Origin: Amycolatopsis saalfeldensis
GTDB lineage: Bacteria > Actinomycetota > Actinomycetes > Mycobacteriales > Pseudonocardiaceae
Reading direction: 5' to 3'
NCBI RefSeq assembly: GCF_900110575.1
Contig: NZ_FOEF01000002.1
Location: 248,001-312,000, forward strand
Length of the DNA stretch: 64,000 nucleotides
Positions 21,024 to 30,470 of the stretch are shown here, one piece after another. A program made the translations under genes and the position numbers. The notes beneath the pieces were generated by a model, which saw nothing but the letters and a program-made list of their open reading frames with translations, was not told where the DNA came from and searched no databases. Position 1 is the stretch's first letter. Every line of letters begins with the position of its first letter.

Positions 21024-22250
21024 ATGATCGAATCACCGGACCGCTCCCGTAGCATCACCGCGGTGGTGCCTGACGAGCCCGAGGAGTTCTCCGTCCGGTC
21101 GTGGCCGGATTGGAGTTTCCGGGGCGAACCGCTGGACGGTCAGCGGCGGCGCGGCCGCAGGGCGGTGGCGGTCGTCGCGATCGCGAACCTCTCCTCGCTC
21201 TTCCTGATCGCGCGGTTCGCCGGTGTCGCCGGCGGCGACCACGACCCGGTGCGCGCCGGGGTGGTGCTGGGCCTGGTCGTCTGTTACGGCGTCGGCTGCC
21301 AGCTGGTTCCGTGGTACGGGCCGCGGGCCTCGCACCGGCAGCGGATCGCCATCGTGGCCGCGGTGTTCGTGCTCGGGGCCGCGCCGGCCGTGCTGCTGGG
21401 CTCGCCCGACTACCTGACCGACCTGACCTACGCCGTCGCGGCCGGGCTGATGCTGTTGCCGCTGCGGTATTCCCTGCTGCTCGGCCTCGCCACCGTGATC
21501 GGCCAGATCGGCTGGATGCAGCTGGCCGAAGGCCGGGTGAACTGGGCGCTGGTGGCCACGCTGGCCGGGGTGACCGCCGCCCTCGGCACCGTGTTCGCGC
21601 TGGTCTTCACGATCGGCCACTTGCGGGCCGCGCGTGCGCAGGTCCGGCGCCTGGCCGTGGACCAGGAACGGGAGCGGGTCGCCAGGGACCTCCACGACGT
21701 CCTCGGGCACACTCTCTCGACGATGACCGTCAAACTGGGGCTGACCCGGCGGATCCTGGAGTCCGGTGGGGACACCGCTCCCGCCGTGACCGAGGTCGGC
21801 GAGCTGGAAAGCCTGTGCCGGCAGGCGCTTTCCGACGTGCGGGCCACCGTCTCGGACTACCGCACGGTGTCGCTGACCACCGAGATCGCCGGTGCCCGGA
21901 TGGCCCTGCGCGCCGCCGGCGTGCGGGCCGACCTGCCCGCGACGGCCGACGACGTGCTGCCCGGGCTGCACGGGGTTTTCGGTTACGTGGTCCGGGAAGC
22001 GGTCACCAACGTGCTGCGGCACTCCGACGCCGGCCGCTGCCGCATCCGGCTCGGCCGCGACTGGGTGGAGATCACCGACGACGGCACCGCCGCGGCCGCG
22101 ACCGTGGCCGGGCACGGCCTGACCGGTCTCGCCGAACGGCTGGACGCGGTGTCCGGCGCGCTCGAACACGGGCGGGCCCCCGGCGGCGGCTTCCGCGTAC
22201 TGGCCCGCGCGCCGGCACCGCGGCCGGCCGACGGAACGGGGCCCGCGTGA
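21024..22250 (+). CDS. NarL/DesK-type sensor histidine kinase
   Basis: About 408 residues. Five or six hydrophobic segments (roughly residues 50-200) form a membrane sensor with almost no extracellular domain, as in DesK-like kinases. The HisKA_3 phosphoacceptor is ERVARDLHDVLGHTLS, followed by a HATPase_c domain with REAVTNVLRHS and ITDDG/GHGLTGLAERL. ATG 21024 has no ribosome site; GTG codons at 21063 and 21066 are equally possible starts. It overlaps the regulator gene by the GTGA arrangement. The signal is unknown; a membrane or cell-envelope state is likely from the architecture. Confidence 0.88.
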   Translation: MIESPDRSRSITAVVPDEPEEFSVRSWPDWSFRGEPLDGQRRRGRRAVAVVAIANLSSLFLIARFAGVAGGDHDPVRAGVVLGLVVCYGVGCQLVPWYGPRASHRQRIAIVAAVFVLGAAPAVLLGSPDYLTDLTYAVAAGLMLLPLRYSLLLGLATVIGQIGWMQLAEGRVNWALVATLAGVTAALGTVFALVFTIGHLRAARAQVRRLAVDQERERVARDLHDVLGHTLSTMTVKLGLTRRILESGGDTAPAVTEVGELESLCRQALSDVRATVSDYRTVSLTTEIAGARMALRAAGVRADLPATADDVLPGLHGVFGYVVREAVTNVLRHSDAGRCRIRLGRDWVEITDDGTAAAATVAGHGLTGLAERLDAVSGALEHGRAPGGGFRVLARAPAPRPADGTGPA

Positions 22251-22852
22251 TCCGGGTCCTGCTGGCCGACGACCAGGCGCTGGTGCGCGGTGCGCTGGCG
22301 TCGATGCTGCGGCTCGAACCCGACCTCGAAGTGGTCGCCGAGCTCGGCGACGGCACCGAGGTGCTCCCCGCCGCGCGGCGGACCGCTCCCGACGTCGCGC
22401 TGCTCGACGTGCAGATGCCGGGCCGGGACGGGCTGGCCGTGGCCGCCGAGCTCCGCCACGCCCTGCCGTCCTGCCGCGTGATCATCTGCACCACCTTCAG
22501 CCGGCCCGGCTACCTCTCCCGCGCGATGTCGGCGGGCGCGGCCGGGTACGTGGTGAAGGACTCCCGTCCCGAACAGCTGGTCAACGCGATCCGCCGCGTC
22601 CACGCCGGGCTGCGGTTCGTGGATCCCGCCCTCGCGGCCGAATCCCTCGCGAGCGGCGCCAGCCCGCTGACCGACCGCGAAGCGGACGTGCTCCGCGCCG
22701 CGGCCGAGGGCGGCACGGTCGCCGACATCGCCAGGACCGTCGGGCTGTCGGAAGGAACCGTGCGCAACCACCTGTCGTCGGCGATCGGCAAGACCCAGGC
22801 CCGCACCCGCGCGGAAGCGGCCCGGATCGCGGAAACGAACGGCTGGCTCTGA
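22247..22852 (+). CDS. NarL-family response regulator
   Basis: A 201-residue two-domain regulator: a receiver domain (acidic pocket ADDQ, phospho-acceptor Asp54 in LLDVQMPG, Lys in VVKDSRP) and a LuxR-type helix-turn-helix (LTDREADVLRAAAEGGTVADIARTV followed by LSEGTVRNHLSSAIGKT). GTG 22247 overlaps the kinase stop (GTGA), so the pair is co-translated. Together with the kinase it resembles DesK/DesR-type systems. Nearby targets may include the divergent TAP-like peptidase. Confidence 0.93.
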   Translation: MIRVLLADDQALVRGALASMLRLEPDLEVVAELGDGTEVLPAARRTAPDVALLDVQMPGRDGLAVAAELRHALPSCRVIICTTFSRPGYLSRAMSAGAAGYVVKDSRPEQLVNAIRRVHAGLRFVDPALAAESLASGASPLTDREADVLRAAAEGGTVADIARTVGLSEGTVRNHLSSAIGKTQARTRAEAARIAETNGWL

Positions 22853-22882
22853 CGCCCGTCGCACCGGTGGGAGTTTCGCAGG

Positions 22883-23314
22883 TCAGGCGGGCGCGTCTCC
22901 GGAACTGCTCCCGGCCTTCACGCGCCGGGGCCGGGTCAGGACCATCGCCTGGCAGCCCGGCAGCACCCGCAGCTCCTCGTGGTCGCCCGCGCGGTAGGAG
23001 CTGGGCGTCTGGCCGACGAGCTCGGTGAAGCGCGCGCTGAACGAGCCCAGGCTGGTACACCCGACGGCGAAGCAGACATCCGTCACGCTCAGATCGCCGC
23101 GGCGCAGCAGCGACTTCGCCCGCTCGATGCGGCGCGTCATGAGGTAGGAGTACGGCGTTTCGCCATACGCGTCGCGGAAGCGGCGGCTGAAATGCCCGGC
23201 CGACATCAGCGCGGTGCGGGCGAGCGCGGCCACGTCGAGCGGCTGCGCGTACTCCCGGTCCATCCGGTCGCGGGCTCGCCGCAGCCGTCGCAGCTCGTCG
23301 AGGTCGGGGCTCAT
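22883..23314 (-). CDS. AraC-family regulator (DNA-binding domain only)
   Basis: A 143-residue protein with two helix-turn-helix motifs (LDVAALARTALMSAGHFSRRFRDAYG and LSVTDVCFAVGCTSLGSFSARFTELVG) but no separate sensor domain; a short 35-residue tail follows. Small AraC proteins of this form often accompany a glyoxalase/VOC gene, but none is adjacent here. The target is unknown. The 113 bp upstream, up to the acetyltransferase stop, contains no independent gene. Confidence 0.9.
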   Translation of the reverse strand: MSPDLDELRRLRRARDRMDREYAQPLDVAALARTALMSAGHFSRRFRDAYGETPYSYLMTRRIERAKSLLRRGDLSVTDVCFAVGCTSLGSFSARFTELVGQTPSSYRAGDHEELRVLPGCQAMVLTRPRRVKAGSSSGDAPA

Positions 23315-23427
23315 GCCGCCATTGTGCCTGGTGGCTGGGCCGGCGTCAGCGGAACCCGCGGGTCACCGGGTTCGGGCGGGAGGCCGATCTTCTCGGCGAG
23401 GCCACCTCGCGGCAGGCGGCCGCGGGC

Positions 23428-24219
23428 TCATCGGACTTCCGCCGCCGGCGGGCTCCAGACGTAGGGCGTGGTTGTGGTGACGGCCGTGAAGCCGAGCCGT
23501 TCGAGGATCGGGCGGCTGTCTTCGGAGGCGTCCACCTGCAGGTAGCGGACGCCGCGGGCCGCGGCCAGCCGGGCGCGGCGCGCGACGAGCGCGCGGTACA
23601 GGCCCCGGCCGCGCCACGCGGGCAGGGTGCCGCCGCCCCAGAGGCCGGCGAACTCGGTGCCGGGCACGAACTCCAGCCGTGCGGCGGAGACGAGCCGCCC
23701 GTCCGCCTCCGCGACCACGTGCGTCGCGGCGTCCGGGCGGCCGACGAGGTCGGCGGCCAGCGCGTCCTCGTCCGTGCCGAACACCTCGGCGCTCAGCGCG
23801 GCGATCCGCCGCAGGTCCGCCTCGCCGCGGACCTCGCGCACCAGCACGCCGTCCGGCGCCGCGGACTCCGGCCCCAGGTCGGCGATCGCCGCGATCACGA
23901 CGGTCTCCCGCGGCTCCGGCTCGAACCCCGCCGCGAGGAGCCGCTCCGCGAGCGACGCCGGCCGGTCGTGGCCGCGTGTCTTCCACTCGACGGCCTCCCC
24001 GCGGGCGGCGAAGTGGTCCCGCTGCCGCGCGATCAGCTCGTCCAGCGCGGGCCCGGTGACACCGAGGTCGTGCCGTCCGGTGACGAGCCCGCGGCGGCCG
24101 CCGGTCACGCGGACCACCGGGCCGTCGGGGTCCAGCCGCAAGCCCGGCTCCGGGATCGTCAGCTCGGCGTGGCGGACCTGCTCTTCATAAGCGGCGAGCA
24201 GCCGCGCGGCGTCGGGCAT
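23428..24219 (-). CDS. GNAT-family N-acetyltransferase
   Basis: A 263-residue protein with one recognisable C-terminal GNAT domain (about residues 130-255). The acetyl-CoA motif A appears as LWGGGTLPAWRGRGLYRALVARR, and motif B as VRYLQVDASEDSRPILERLGF. The N-terminal half has no motif I recognise and may be a degenerate second GNAT domain. Substrate unknown. It diverges from the mobA-like gene across 81 bp. Confidence 0.85.
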   Translation of the reverse strand: MPDAARLLAAYEEQVRHAELTIPEPGLRLDPDGPVVRVTGGRRGLVTGRHDLGVTGPALDELIARQRDHFAARGEAVEWKTRGHDRPASLAERLLAAGFEPEPRETVVIAAIADLGPESAAPDGVLVREVRGEADLRRIAALSAEVFGTDEDALAADLVGRPDAATHVVAEADGRLVSAARLEFVPGTEFAGLWGGGTLPAWRGRGLYRALVARRARLAAARGVRYLQVDASEDSRPILERLGFTAVTTTTPYVWSPPAAEVR

Positions 24220-24300
24220 CCCCGGACGCTAGCGTGGACCCGACCCGGCAGGGGAACGGTTTTCCGGAGCGCCGTTTTTCCGGGGGACAGGGAGGCGCGA

Positions 24301-24846
24301 ATGCCGTACGCGGGGATCGTGCTCGCCGGCGGGGCCGCGCGCCGGCTGTCCGGTGTGGACAAACCGGGGCTGGTGGTGGGCGGTTCGTCGCTGCTCTCCC
24401 GGGCGGTGGCCGCCGTCGGCGGCGCGGACCCGGTGGTGGTGGTCGGCCCGCGGCGCCCCGGCCACGACGGGGTGGTGTGGACGCGCGAGCCCGTGCCCGG
24501 CACCGGCCCGGTGGCCGCGCTCGCGGCCGGGCTGGCGCTGGTGGCCGGCGACGGTGTCGTGGTGGTGCTGGCCGCCGACCTGCCGGGGGTGCGGAAGTCC
24601 ACAGTGGACCGGCTGCGGGCGGCGCTCGCGGACGCCGACGGCGCCGTGCTCGTCGACGCGGCGGGGGAGCGGCAGTGGCTGCTCGGCGCCTGGCGCCTGG
24701 CGGCGTTGCGGCAGGCGATCCCCGAGCCGCCGGAGAACGCGTCGCTGCGCCGGGCGCTGGGCGGGCTGTCCCTCGTGGACGTCCCGGCCGAGCCGGGCGA
24801 GAGCGACGACATCGACACGCCGGCGGACCTGGAGCGCCACCGCTAG
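24301..24846 (+). CDS. Molybdenum cofactor guanylyltransferase-like protein (MobA family)
   Basis: A 181-residue nucleotidyltransferase. The N-terminal LAGGAARRLSGVDKPGLVVGG is the MobA/MocA nucleotide-binding signature (LAGGxSRRMGxDK); VVVLAADLPGV holds the metal-binding Asp, and DIDTPADLERH closes the domain. MobA attaches GMP to Mo-molybdopterin. GGAGGCG lies just before ATG 24301. No other molybdenum genes are nearby. A MocA or CofC-like role cannot be excluded. Confidence 0.85.
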   Translation: MPYAGIVLAGGAARRLSGVDKPGLVVGGSSLLSRAVAAVGGADPVVVVGPRRPGHDGVVWTREPVPGTGPVAALAAGLALVAGDGVVVVLAADLPGVRKSTVDRLRAALADADGAVLVDAAGERQWLLGAWRLAALRQAIPEPPENASLRRALGGLSLVDVPAEPGESDDIDTPADLERHR

Positions 24847-24998
24847 GGCGTCTTCACAGCTGTCATACCGGTGGTGCGGTTGCATGGTCGGACGGATCGC
24901 CGTGGTCCGCCTGGGGTGTGCGTGGCGGGCGGACGGCGGTCCCCGCGAGGCAGTACGGTCGCGGGGCGAGCCGCAAGCACAGAACCACAGGAGGCAGA

Positions 24999-26072
<1,074 letters not shown>

Positions 26073-26076
26073 GCCG

Positions 26077-27021
26077 GTGGCGAAGAAGGAGCAGCGCGAG
26101 CGCCCCGGGTGGGCGCCGCCGGTGCTGCGGGGCGACCGGCTGGAGGCCGGCCTGCGGACGCTGGAACTCGACGTGCGGCGCCGGCTCGACGGGCTGCTGC
26201 AGGGCAATCACCTCGGCCTGGTGCCGGGGCCGGGCTCGGAGCCGGGCGAGGCGCGGATCTACCAGCCGGGCGACGACGTGCGCCGGATGGACTGGGCGGT
26301 CACCGCCCGCACGACCACCCCGCACATCCGCGAGACCGTGGCCGACCGTGAGCTGGAGACGTGGCTGGTGGCCGACCTGTCGGCGAGCCTCGACTTCGGC
26401 ACGGCGCTGTGCGAGAAGCGTGACCTGGTGGTGTGCGCGACGGCCGCCGTCGCGCACCTGACCGGCGGGGGCGGCAACCGGATCGGCGCGCTGGTGTCGA
26501 ACGGCGAGCGCACCGACCGGATCCCGGCGCGCGGCGGGCTCGCGCACGCCCGCGGCCTGATCCGACGGCTGGCCGAGACGCCGCGCGCGCCCGAGGGCGT
26601 CCGCGGCGACCTCGCCGACGCGCTGGAACAGCTGCGCCGCCCGCCCCGGCGCCGCGGGCTGGCCGTGGTGATGTCCGACTTCCTCGGGCCCACGGACTGG
26701 CAGCGGCCGCTGCGCGCGCTCGGCGGGCACCACGAGCTGATCGCCATCGAGGTGCTCGACCCGCGTGACATCGACCTGCCCGACGTGGGCACCGTCGTAC
26801 TGGCCGACCCGGAGACAGGGAAACAGCGCGAAGTGCACGCTTCTGCCTTGCTGCGCAAGGAGTTCGGCGCCGCGGCGCACGCCCACCGGCAGGAGGTCGC
26901 GGCGGCGCTGCGCCGCGCCGGCGCCGCGCATTTGGTGCTGCGCACCGACCAGGACTGGATCGCCGACATGGTGCGGTTCGTCGTGGCCCGCAAGCGCCGC
27001 TGGTCCGGGGGTGTCGCGTGA
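26077..27021 (+). CDS. DUF58 domain protein (MoxR partner)
   Basis: A 314-residue protein with the DUF58 hallmark GEARIYQPGDDVRRMDWAVTARTTTPHIRE (the segment around RxDW), followed by a degenerate VWA-like domain (VADLSASLDFGT). GTG 26077 is 4 nt after the moxR stop. DUF58 proteins are adaptors for MoxR ATPases. It corresponds by order and domain to M. tuberculosis Rv1480. Confidence 0.92.
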   Translation: MAKKEQRERPGWAPPVLRGDRLEAGLRTLELDVRRRLDGLLQGNHLGLVPGPGSEPGEARIYQPGDDVRRMDWAVTARTTTPHIRETVADRELETWLVADLSASLDFGTALCEKRDLVVCATAAVAHLTGGGGNRIGALVSNGERTDRIPARGGLAHARGLIRRLAETPRAPEGVRGDLADALEQLRRPPRRRGLAVVMSDFLGPTDWQRPLRALGGHHELIAIEVLDPRDIDLPDVGTVVLADPETGKQREVHASALLRKEFGAAAHAHRQEVAAALRRAGAAHLVLRTDQDWIADMVRFVVARKRRWSGGVA

Positions 27022-27094
27022 GTTTGCTTGCGAGGGAAGCATTCGGCGCCGCGTTTTCGGCTCAGGCCGCGCCGGGCAATAGCGAGGCGGGCGC

Positions 27095-28075
27095 ATGAGT
27101 TTGACCGGTTTCACCGCACCCTGGTGGTTCCTGCTGCTGATCGCGGTCGCCGCGGTCGCCGTGGCGTACGTGCTCGCCCAGCGGGCGCGGCGCAAGCGCG
27201 TGATGCGGTTCGCCAACCTGGAGCTGCTCGACAAGGTCGCGCCCAAGACCCAGGGCTGGATCCGGCACCTGCCCGCGGTCCTGATCGTGCTGTCGCTGCT
27301 GGTGCTCACCGTCGCGCTGGCCGGGCCGACCGCCGAGCAGAAGGTGCCGCGCAACCGTGCCACGGTGATGCTGGTGATCGACGTTTCGCTGTCGATGGAG
27401 GCCACCGACGTCGCGCCGACCCGGCTCAAGGCGGCGCAGGACGCGGCGACGCAGTTCGCGAAGAACATGACCCCGGGCGTCAACCTGGGCCTGATCTCGT
27501 TCGCGGGCACGGCGACGGTGCTGGTCAACCCGACCACCGACCGGGCCGGCGTGGTGAAGGCGATCAGCGATCTGAAGCTCGCGCAGTCCACGGCCACCGG
27601 CGAGGGGATTTTCGCGGCCCTGCAATCGATCGAGAGCTTCTCGGCCGTGGTCGGCGGCGCGGACGGACCGCCGCCCGCGCGGATCGTGCTGATGAGCGAC
27701 GGCAAGCAGACCGTGCCCGAGGACCTGTACGCCCCGCGTGGCGCGTACACCGCGGCGCAGGCGGCGAAGCAGGCTCAGGCGCCGATCTCGTCGATCTCGT
27801 TCGGCACCACCCACGGCTCGGTCAACATCGAGGGCCGGCCCCAGGACGTGCGCGTGGACGACGATTCCCTGCGCGAGATCGCCCAGCTCTCCGGCGGCCA
27901 GTTCTACAAGGCGGCCAGCGCGGACGAGCTGAAGAAGGTCTACGCCGACCTCGGCGAGCAGATCGGCTACGAGCTGAAGGACGCCGACGCGAGCAAGCCG
28001 TGGCTCGTCATCGGCACGCTGGTGCTGATGATCGGCGCGGCGGCTTCACTGCTGATCGGCCAGAGAATTCCCTAG
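27095..28075 (+). CDS. Membrane-anchored VWA (von Willebrand A, BatA-like) protein
   Basis: A 326-residue protein: an N-terminal BatA-like segment with two membrane helices (about residues 10-29 and 62-80), a VWA domain with a MIDAS motif (VIDVSLSMEATD) and a C-terminal membrane helix (about 305-322). It is the third member of the moxR-DUF58-VWA operon and corresponds to Rv1481. Metal-dependent binding to client proteins at the membrane is the expected role. Its TAG overlaps the stop of the convergent trmL gene. Confidence 0.93.
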   Translation: MSLTGFTAPWWFLLLIAVAAVAVAYVLAQRARRKRVMRFANLELLDKVAPKTQGWIRHLPAVLIVLSLLVLTVALAGPTAEQKVPRNRATVMLVIDVSLSMEATDVAPTRLKAAQDAATQFAKNMTPGVNLGLISFAGTATVLVNPTTDRAGVVKAISDLKLAQSTATGEGIFAALQSIESFSAVVGGADGPPPARIVLMSDGKQTVPEDLYAPRGAYTAAQAAKQAQAPISSISFGTTHGSVNIEGRPQDVRVDDDSLREIAQLSGGQFYKAASADELKKVYADLGEQIGYELKDADASKPWLVIGTLVLMIGAAASLLIGQRIP

Positions 28076-28545
28076 CCGTGGTGCTCGGTCACGGCGAAAC
28101 CGTTCTGGCGCCAGGCTTCGTAGATGCTGATCGCCGCGGTGTTGGCGAGGTTGAGCGAGCGGCTGGTCGGCAGCATCGGCAGCCGCACGCGGTCGGTGAC
28201 CTCGGGGGCGTGCTGGACCTCGGCGGGGAGGCCGGCGGATTCCGGGCCGAACATCAGCACGTCACCGGGCTCGTACGCGACCTCGGTGTGCAGCCGGGTG
28301 GCCGACGCGCTGAAGGCGTACACCTTGGCCGGCAGCAGCGTCCGCCACGCGGCCGCGAGGTCGGCGTGCACGTGGACGCGCGCGAGGTCGTGGTAATCGA
28401 GCCCTGCGCGGCGGAGCTGCTTGTCCTCCAAGGAGAAGCCGAGCGGCTCCACCAGGTGCAGCTCGCACCCGGTGTTGGCGGCGAGCCGGATCGCGTTGCC
28501 GGTGTTCGGCGGGATCTCGGGGTGGTAGAAGAGCACGCGGAACAT
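28072..28545 (-). CDS. trmL: tRNA (cytidine/uridine-34-2'-O)-methyltransferase TrmL
   Basis: A 157-residue SPOUT methyltransferase. The family start MFRVLFYHPEIPPNTGNAIR, the knot motifs VLMFGPESAGLP and VRLPMLPTSRSLNLANTAAI are all present. TrmL methylates the wobble ribose of tRNA-Leu isoacceptors. It is the last gene of a long minus-strand array, 8 nt after the thioesterase gene. Confidence 0.93.
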   Translation of the reverse strand: MFRVLFYHPEIPPNTGNAIRLAANTGCELHLVEPLGFSLEDKQLRRAGLDYHDLARVHVHADLAAAWRTLLPAKVYAFSASATRLHTEVAYEPGDVLMFGPESAGLPAEVQHAPEVTDRVRLPMLPTSRSLNLANTAAISIYEAWRQNGFAVTEHHG

Positions 28546-28553
28546 GGCTGGCC

Positions 28554-28988
28554 TTACGAGGTGGCGGAGGCGGGCAGGTACGCCGCGTAGGCCTCGCGGA
28601 CCTCCGGCGGCGGCGGGGACTTGCGCAGGGTCGCGGGGTCGATGAAGACGTAGCGGAGGGTGGCCTCGGTGGTGAGCTTGCCGTCGCGGCGGATCTCGGA
28701 CTCGTAGACGATCGACGTGGTGCCGAAGTGGCTGAGGAACACCGAGACCACCAGCTCGTCGTCGAAGCGGCACGGCGCGCGGTAGCGCAGGTTCGACTCA
28801 GCCACGACCATGTCGGCCCCGGTGGCCAGGAACGCTTGGTGGGAGCCGAAAAGCGCCTTCTCCACCTCGAACGCAGCCATGTCCACATAGGCCAGGTAGT
28901 GCGCGTTGAACACGATGCCCTGGCCGTCGCACTCGTGGTAGCGCACGCGCAGCGGCATCTCGGCGAGGGGGCGGCGGCCGGGGCTCAT
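28554..28988 (-). CDS. Hot-dog acyl-CoA thioesterase (YbgC/FadM type)
   Basis: A 144-residue single hot-dog protein. The 4HBT signature VRYHECDGQGIVFNAHYLAYVD carries the likely catalytic Asp. The family hydrolyses short or medium acyl-CoA or aromatic acyl-CoA esters. It lies between the TAXI gene (24 nt upstream) and trmL (8 nt downstream) on the minus strand. Substrate not determinable. Confidence 0.88.
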   Translation of the reverse strand: MSPGRRPLAEMPLRVRYHECDGQGIVFNAHYLAYVDMAAFEVEKALFGSHQAFLATGADMVVAESNLRYRAPCRFDDELVVSVFLSHFGTTSIVYESEIRRDGKLTTEATLRYVFIDPATLRKSPPPPEVREAYAAYLPASATS

Positions 28989-29012
28989 CCGTCCAATCTA
29001 GCGAGGCCCGGA

Positions 29013-30005
29013 TCAGCCGTGCAGCGCCCGGTAGGTCTCGGCCGCACCGGCCTGCAACGGCACGGGCCGGGTGCCGATCAGCGTGCGGACGTCGAGGAAC
29101 TGCGTGCCGACGGCCTGGGCGGGCACCAGGTCCGCCGCCCGGCCGGCGAGCACGCGCACCACCGCGGCGGCGACGTCGTCGGGCAGGGCGGGGGAGCAGA
29201 CCAGCAGGTTCGCGACGCCGATCGTGGCGAGCGCGCCGACCCCGCGGTAGGCGTCGGCGGGCACCTGGACCGGCTCGTAGACCGGCCCGTGCGCCGCCCG
29301 CAGCTGGGGGATGACGGTGTTCAGCGGCAGCAGCGCCAGCGGGGTCCGGCGGTTGAGGTCGGCGAGCGCGGGGGTCGGCACGCCGCCGGACCACAGGAGC
29401 GCGTCGATGGTCCCGCCGGCCAGCGCCGCGACGGCGTCGGCGAGCTGCAGGTGCTGCGCTTGGACGCGCACGCCCGCCGCGCCGAAGACCCGTTCGCCCA
29501 GCTGCGCCGCACCGGACCCGTTCGCACCGAGCGAGACGGCCCGCCCGGCCAGCGACGGCAGGCCGGCGAGCCCGTCGGCGGCGCGGACGACCAGCTGGAG
29601 GTAGTTCTCGTACACCCGGCCGAGCGCCCGCAGCGGCACCGGCGAGGGGAACGGCGCCGCGCCCGTGAGGGCCGACTGCGCGACGTCCGCGAGCACCAGC
29701 CCGAGGTCCGCCTTCCCGTCCCGAACCAGCTCGACGTTGGCGACGCTCGCCTCCGTCGGCACGGCGGCGCAGCGCAGCAACGGCTCCGCACGGCTCACCT
29801 CGGCCGCCAGCACTTCGGCGAACGCGAGGTAGAACCCGCCCGGCTCACCCGCGGCGATCGTCACGTCCCGCCCCGGGCCACGGTAACCACTGGCACAGCC
29901 CGCGAGCGCCAGGCCGAGCCCACCGAGCAGCGCCGCGCGGCGGGTGATGCGTGTGGGGGTGTGGCGCGGGTTTCCGGGTGGCGTGGTGCGGTGGCTGGTG
30001 TTCAC
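29013..30005 (-). CDS. TAXI-family solute-binding lipoprotein
   Basis: A 330-residue periplasmic-type binding protein of the TRAP-associated TAXI family. After an Arg pair (TRITRR) comes a hydrophobic segment and a lipobox (LALAGC), so it is a lipoprotein; the mature part begins DVTIAAGEPGGFYLAFAEVLA, the TAXI signature. No TRAP membrane subunits are nearby, so it is an orphan and may work as a sensor for the adjacent kinase. GTG 30005 overlaps the preceding repeat ORF (GTGA). The first 20 residues, before the twin Arg, are an eighth copy of the 22-residue repeat upstream. There is no other good start closer to the signal peptide. Confidence 0.88.
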   Translation of the reverse strand: MNTSHRTTPPGNPRHTPTRITRRAALLGGLGLALAGCASGYRGPGRDVTIAAGEPGGFYLAFAEVLAAEVSRAEPLLRCAAVPTEASVANVELVRDGKADLGLVLADVAQSALTGAAPFPSPVPLRALGRVYENYLQLVVRAADGLAGLPSLAGRAVSLGANGSGAAQLGERVFGAAGVRVQAQHLQLADAVAALAGGTIDALLWSGGVPTPALADLNRRTPLALLPLNTVIPQLRAAHGPVYEPVQVPADAYRGVGALATIGVANLLVCSPALPDDVAAAVVRVLAGRAADLVPAQAVGTQFLDVRTLIGTRPVPLQAGAAETYRALHG

Positions 30006-30470
30006 GGTGTTGCCTCCGCGGGCGGCGTGAGCGGGTTTCCGGGCAGCGCGGGTCGGCGGGTGGTGCTGATGGGGTTGCGTGCGAGGGAGGTGTGGCCCGG
30101 ACTTCCGGGCGGCGTGGTGCGGTGGGTGGTGCTCGCGGTGTCGGCTCGGTGGGCTGCGCGGTCCGGGTTTTCAGCCTGCGTCGTGTGGTGGGTGGTGCTG
30201 ATGGGGTTGCGGGCGCGGGAGGTGTGGCGGGGGCTTCCGGGTGGCGTGGTGCGGCGGGTGGTGCTCGCGGTGTCGGCTCGGTGGGCAGCGCGACCCGGGT
30301 TTCCGGGCTGCGTCGTGTGGTGGGTGGTGCTGATGGGGTTGCGGGCGCGGGAGGTGTGGCCTGGGTTTCCGGGCGGCGTGGTGCGGTGGGTGGTGCTCGC
30401 GATGTCGGCTCCGCGGGCAGCGCGACCAGGGTTTCCAGCCCGCGTCGTGCGGCGGGTGGTGCTCACGACG
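29940..30470. repeat. 66-bp tandem repeat array (132-bp higher-order period)
   Basis: The same sequence recurs every 66 bp: GGTGGTGCT plus neighbours mark the units, and TGCTGATGGGG appears at 30064, 30196 and 30328, i.e. every 132 bp, because two unit types alternate. There are seven full units between the kinase stop and the TAXI start and an eighth inside the TAXI 5' end, with a 1-nt offset between units seven and eight. All units keep the reading frame on the minus strand. Confidence 0.9.
30002..30466 (-). CDS. Small Thr/Arg/Pro-rich protein of seven 22-residue repeats
   Basis: An open frame of 154 codons, exactly seven 22-residue repeats, e.g. ASTTHRTTPPGNPGHTSRAR followed by NP, alternating with ISTTHHTTQPGNPGRAAHRA followed by DT. 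GTG 30466 overlaps the kinase stop (GTGA) and TGA 30004-30002 overlaps the TAXI start (GTGA), so ribosomes leaving the kinase gene could translate it and hand over to TAXI. There is no signal peptide or membrane segment; it is basic and hydrophilic, probably disordered. It may be a real coupled protein, or only a by-product of amplification of the TAXI start region. No family is recognised. Confidence 0.45.
   Translation of the reverse strand: MSTTRRTTRAGNPGRAARGADIASTTHRTTPPGNPGHTSRARNPISTTHHTTQPGNPGRAAHRADTASTTRRTTPPGSPRHTSRARNPISTTHHTTQAENPDRAAHRADTASTTHRTTPPGSPGHTSLARNPISTTRRPALPGNPLTPPAEATP

Noticed and set aside
23315..23430. In-frame continuation after the acetyltransferase stop, reading LAEKIGLPPEPGDPRVPLTP to an ATGA overlap with the AraC gene
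   Set aside because: It looks protein-like but is short, has no start codon of its own and no recognisable family; it may be chance in GC-rich DNA.
29940..30470. CRISPR array
   Set aside because: Units are contiguous 66-bp tandem repeats without unique spacers, and no cas genes are present.
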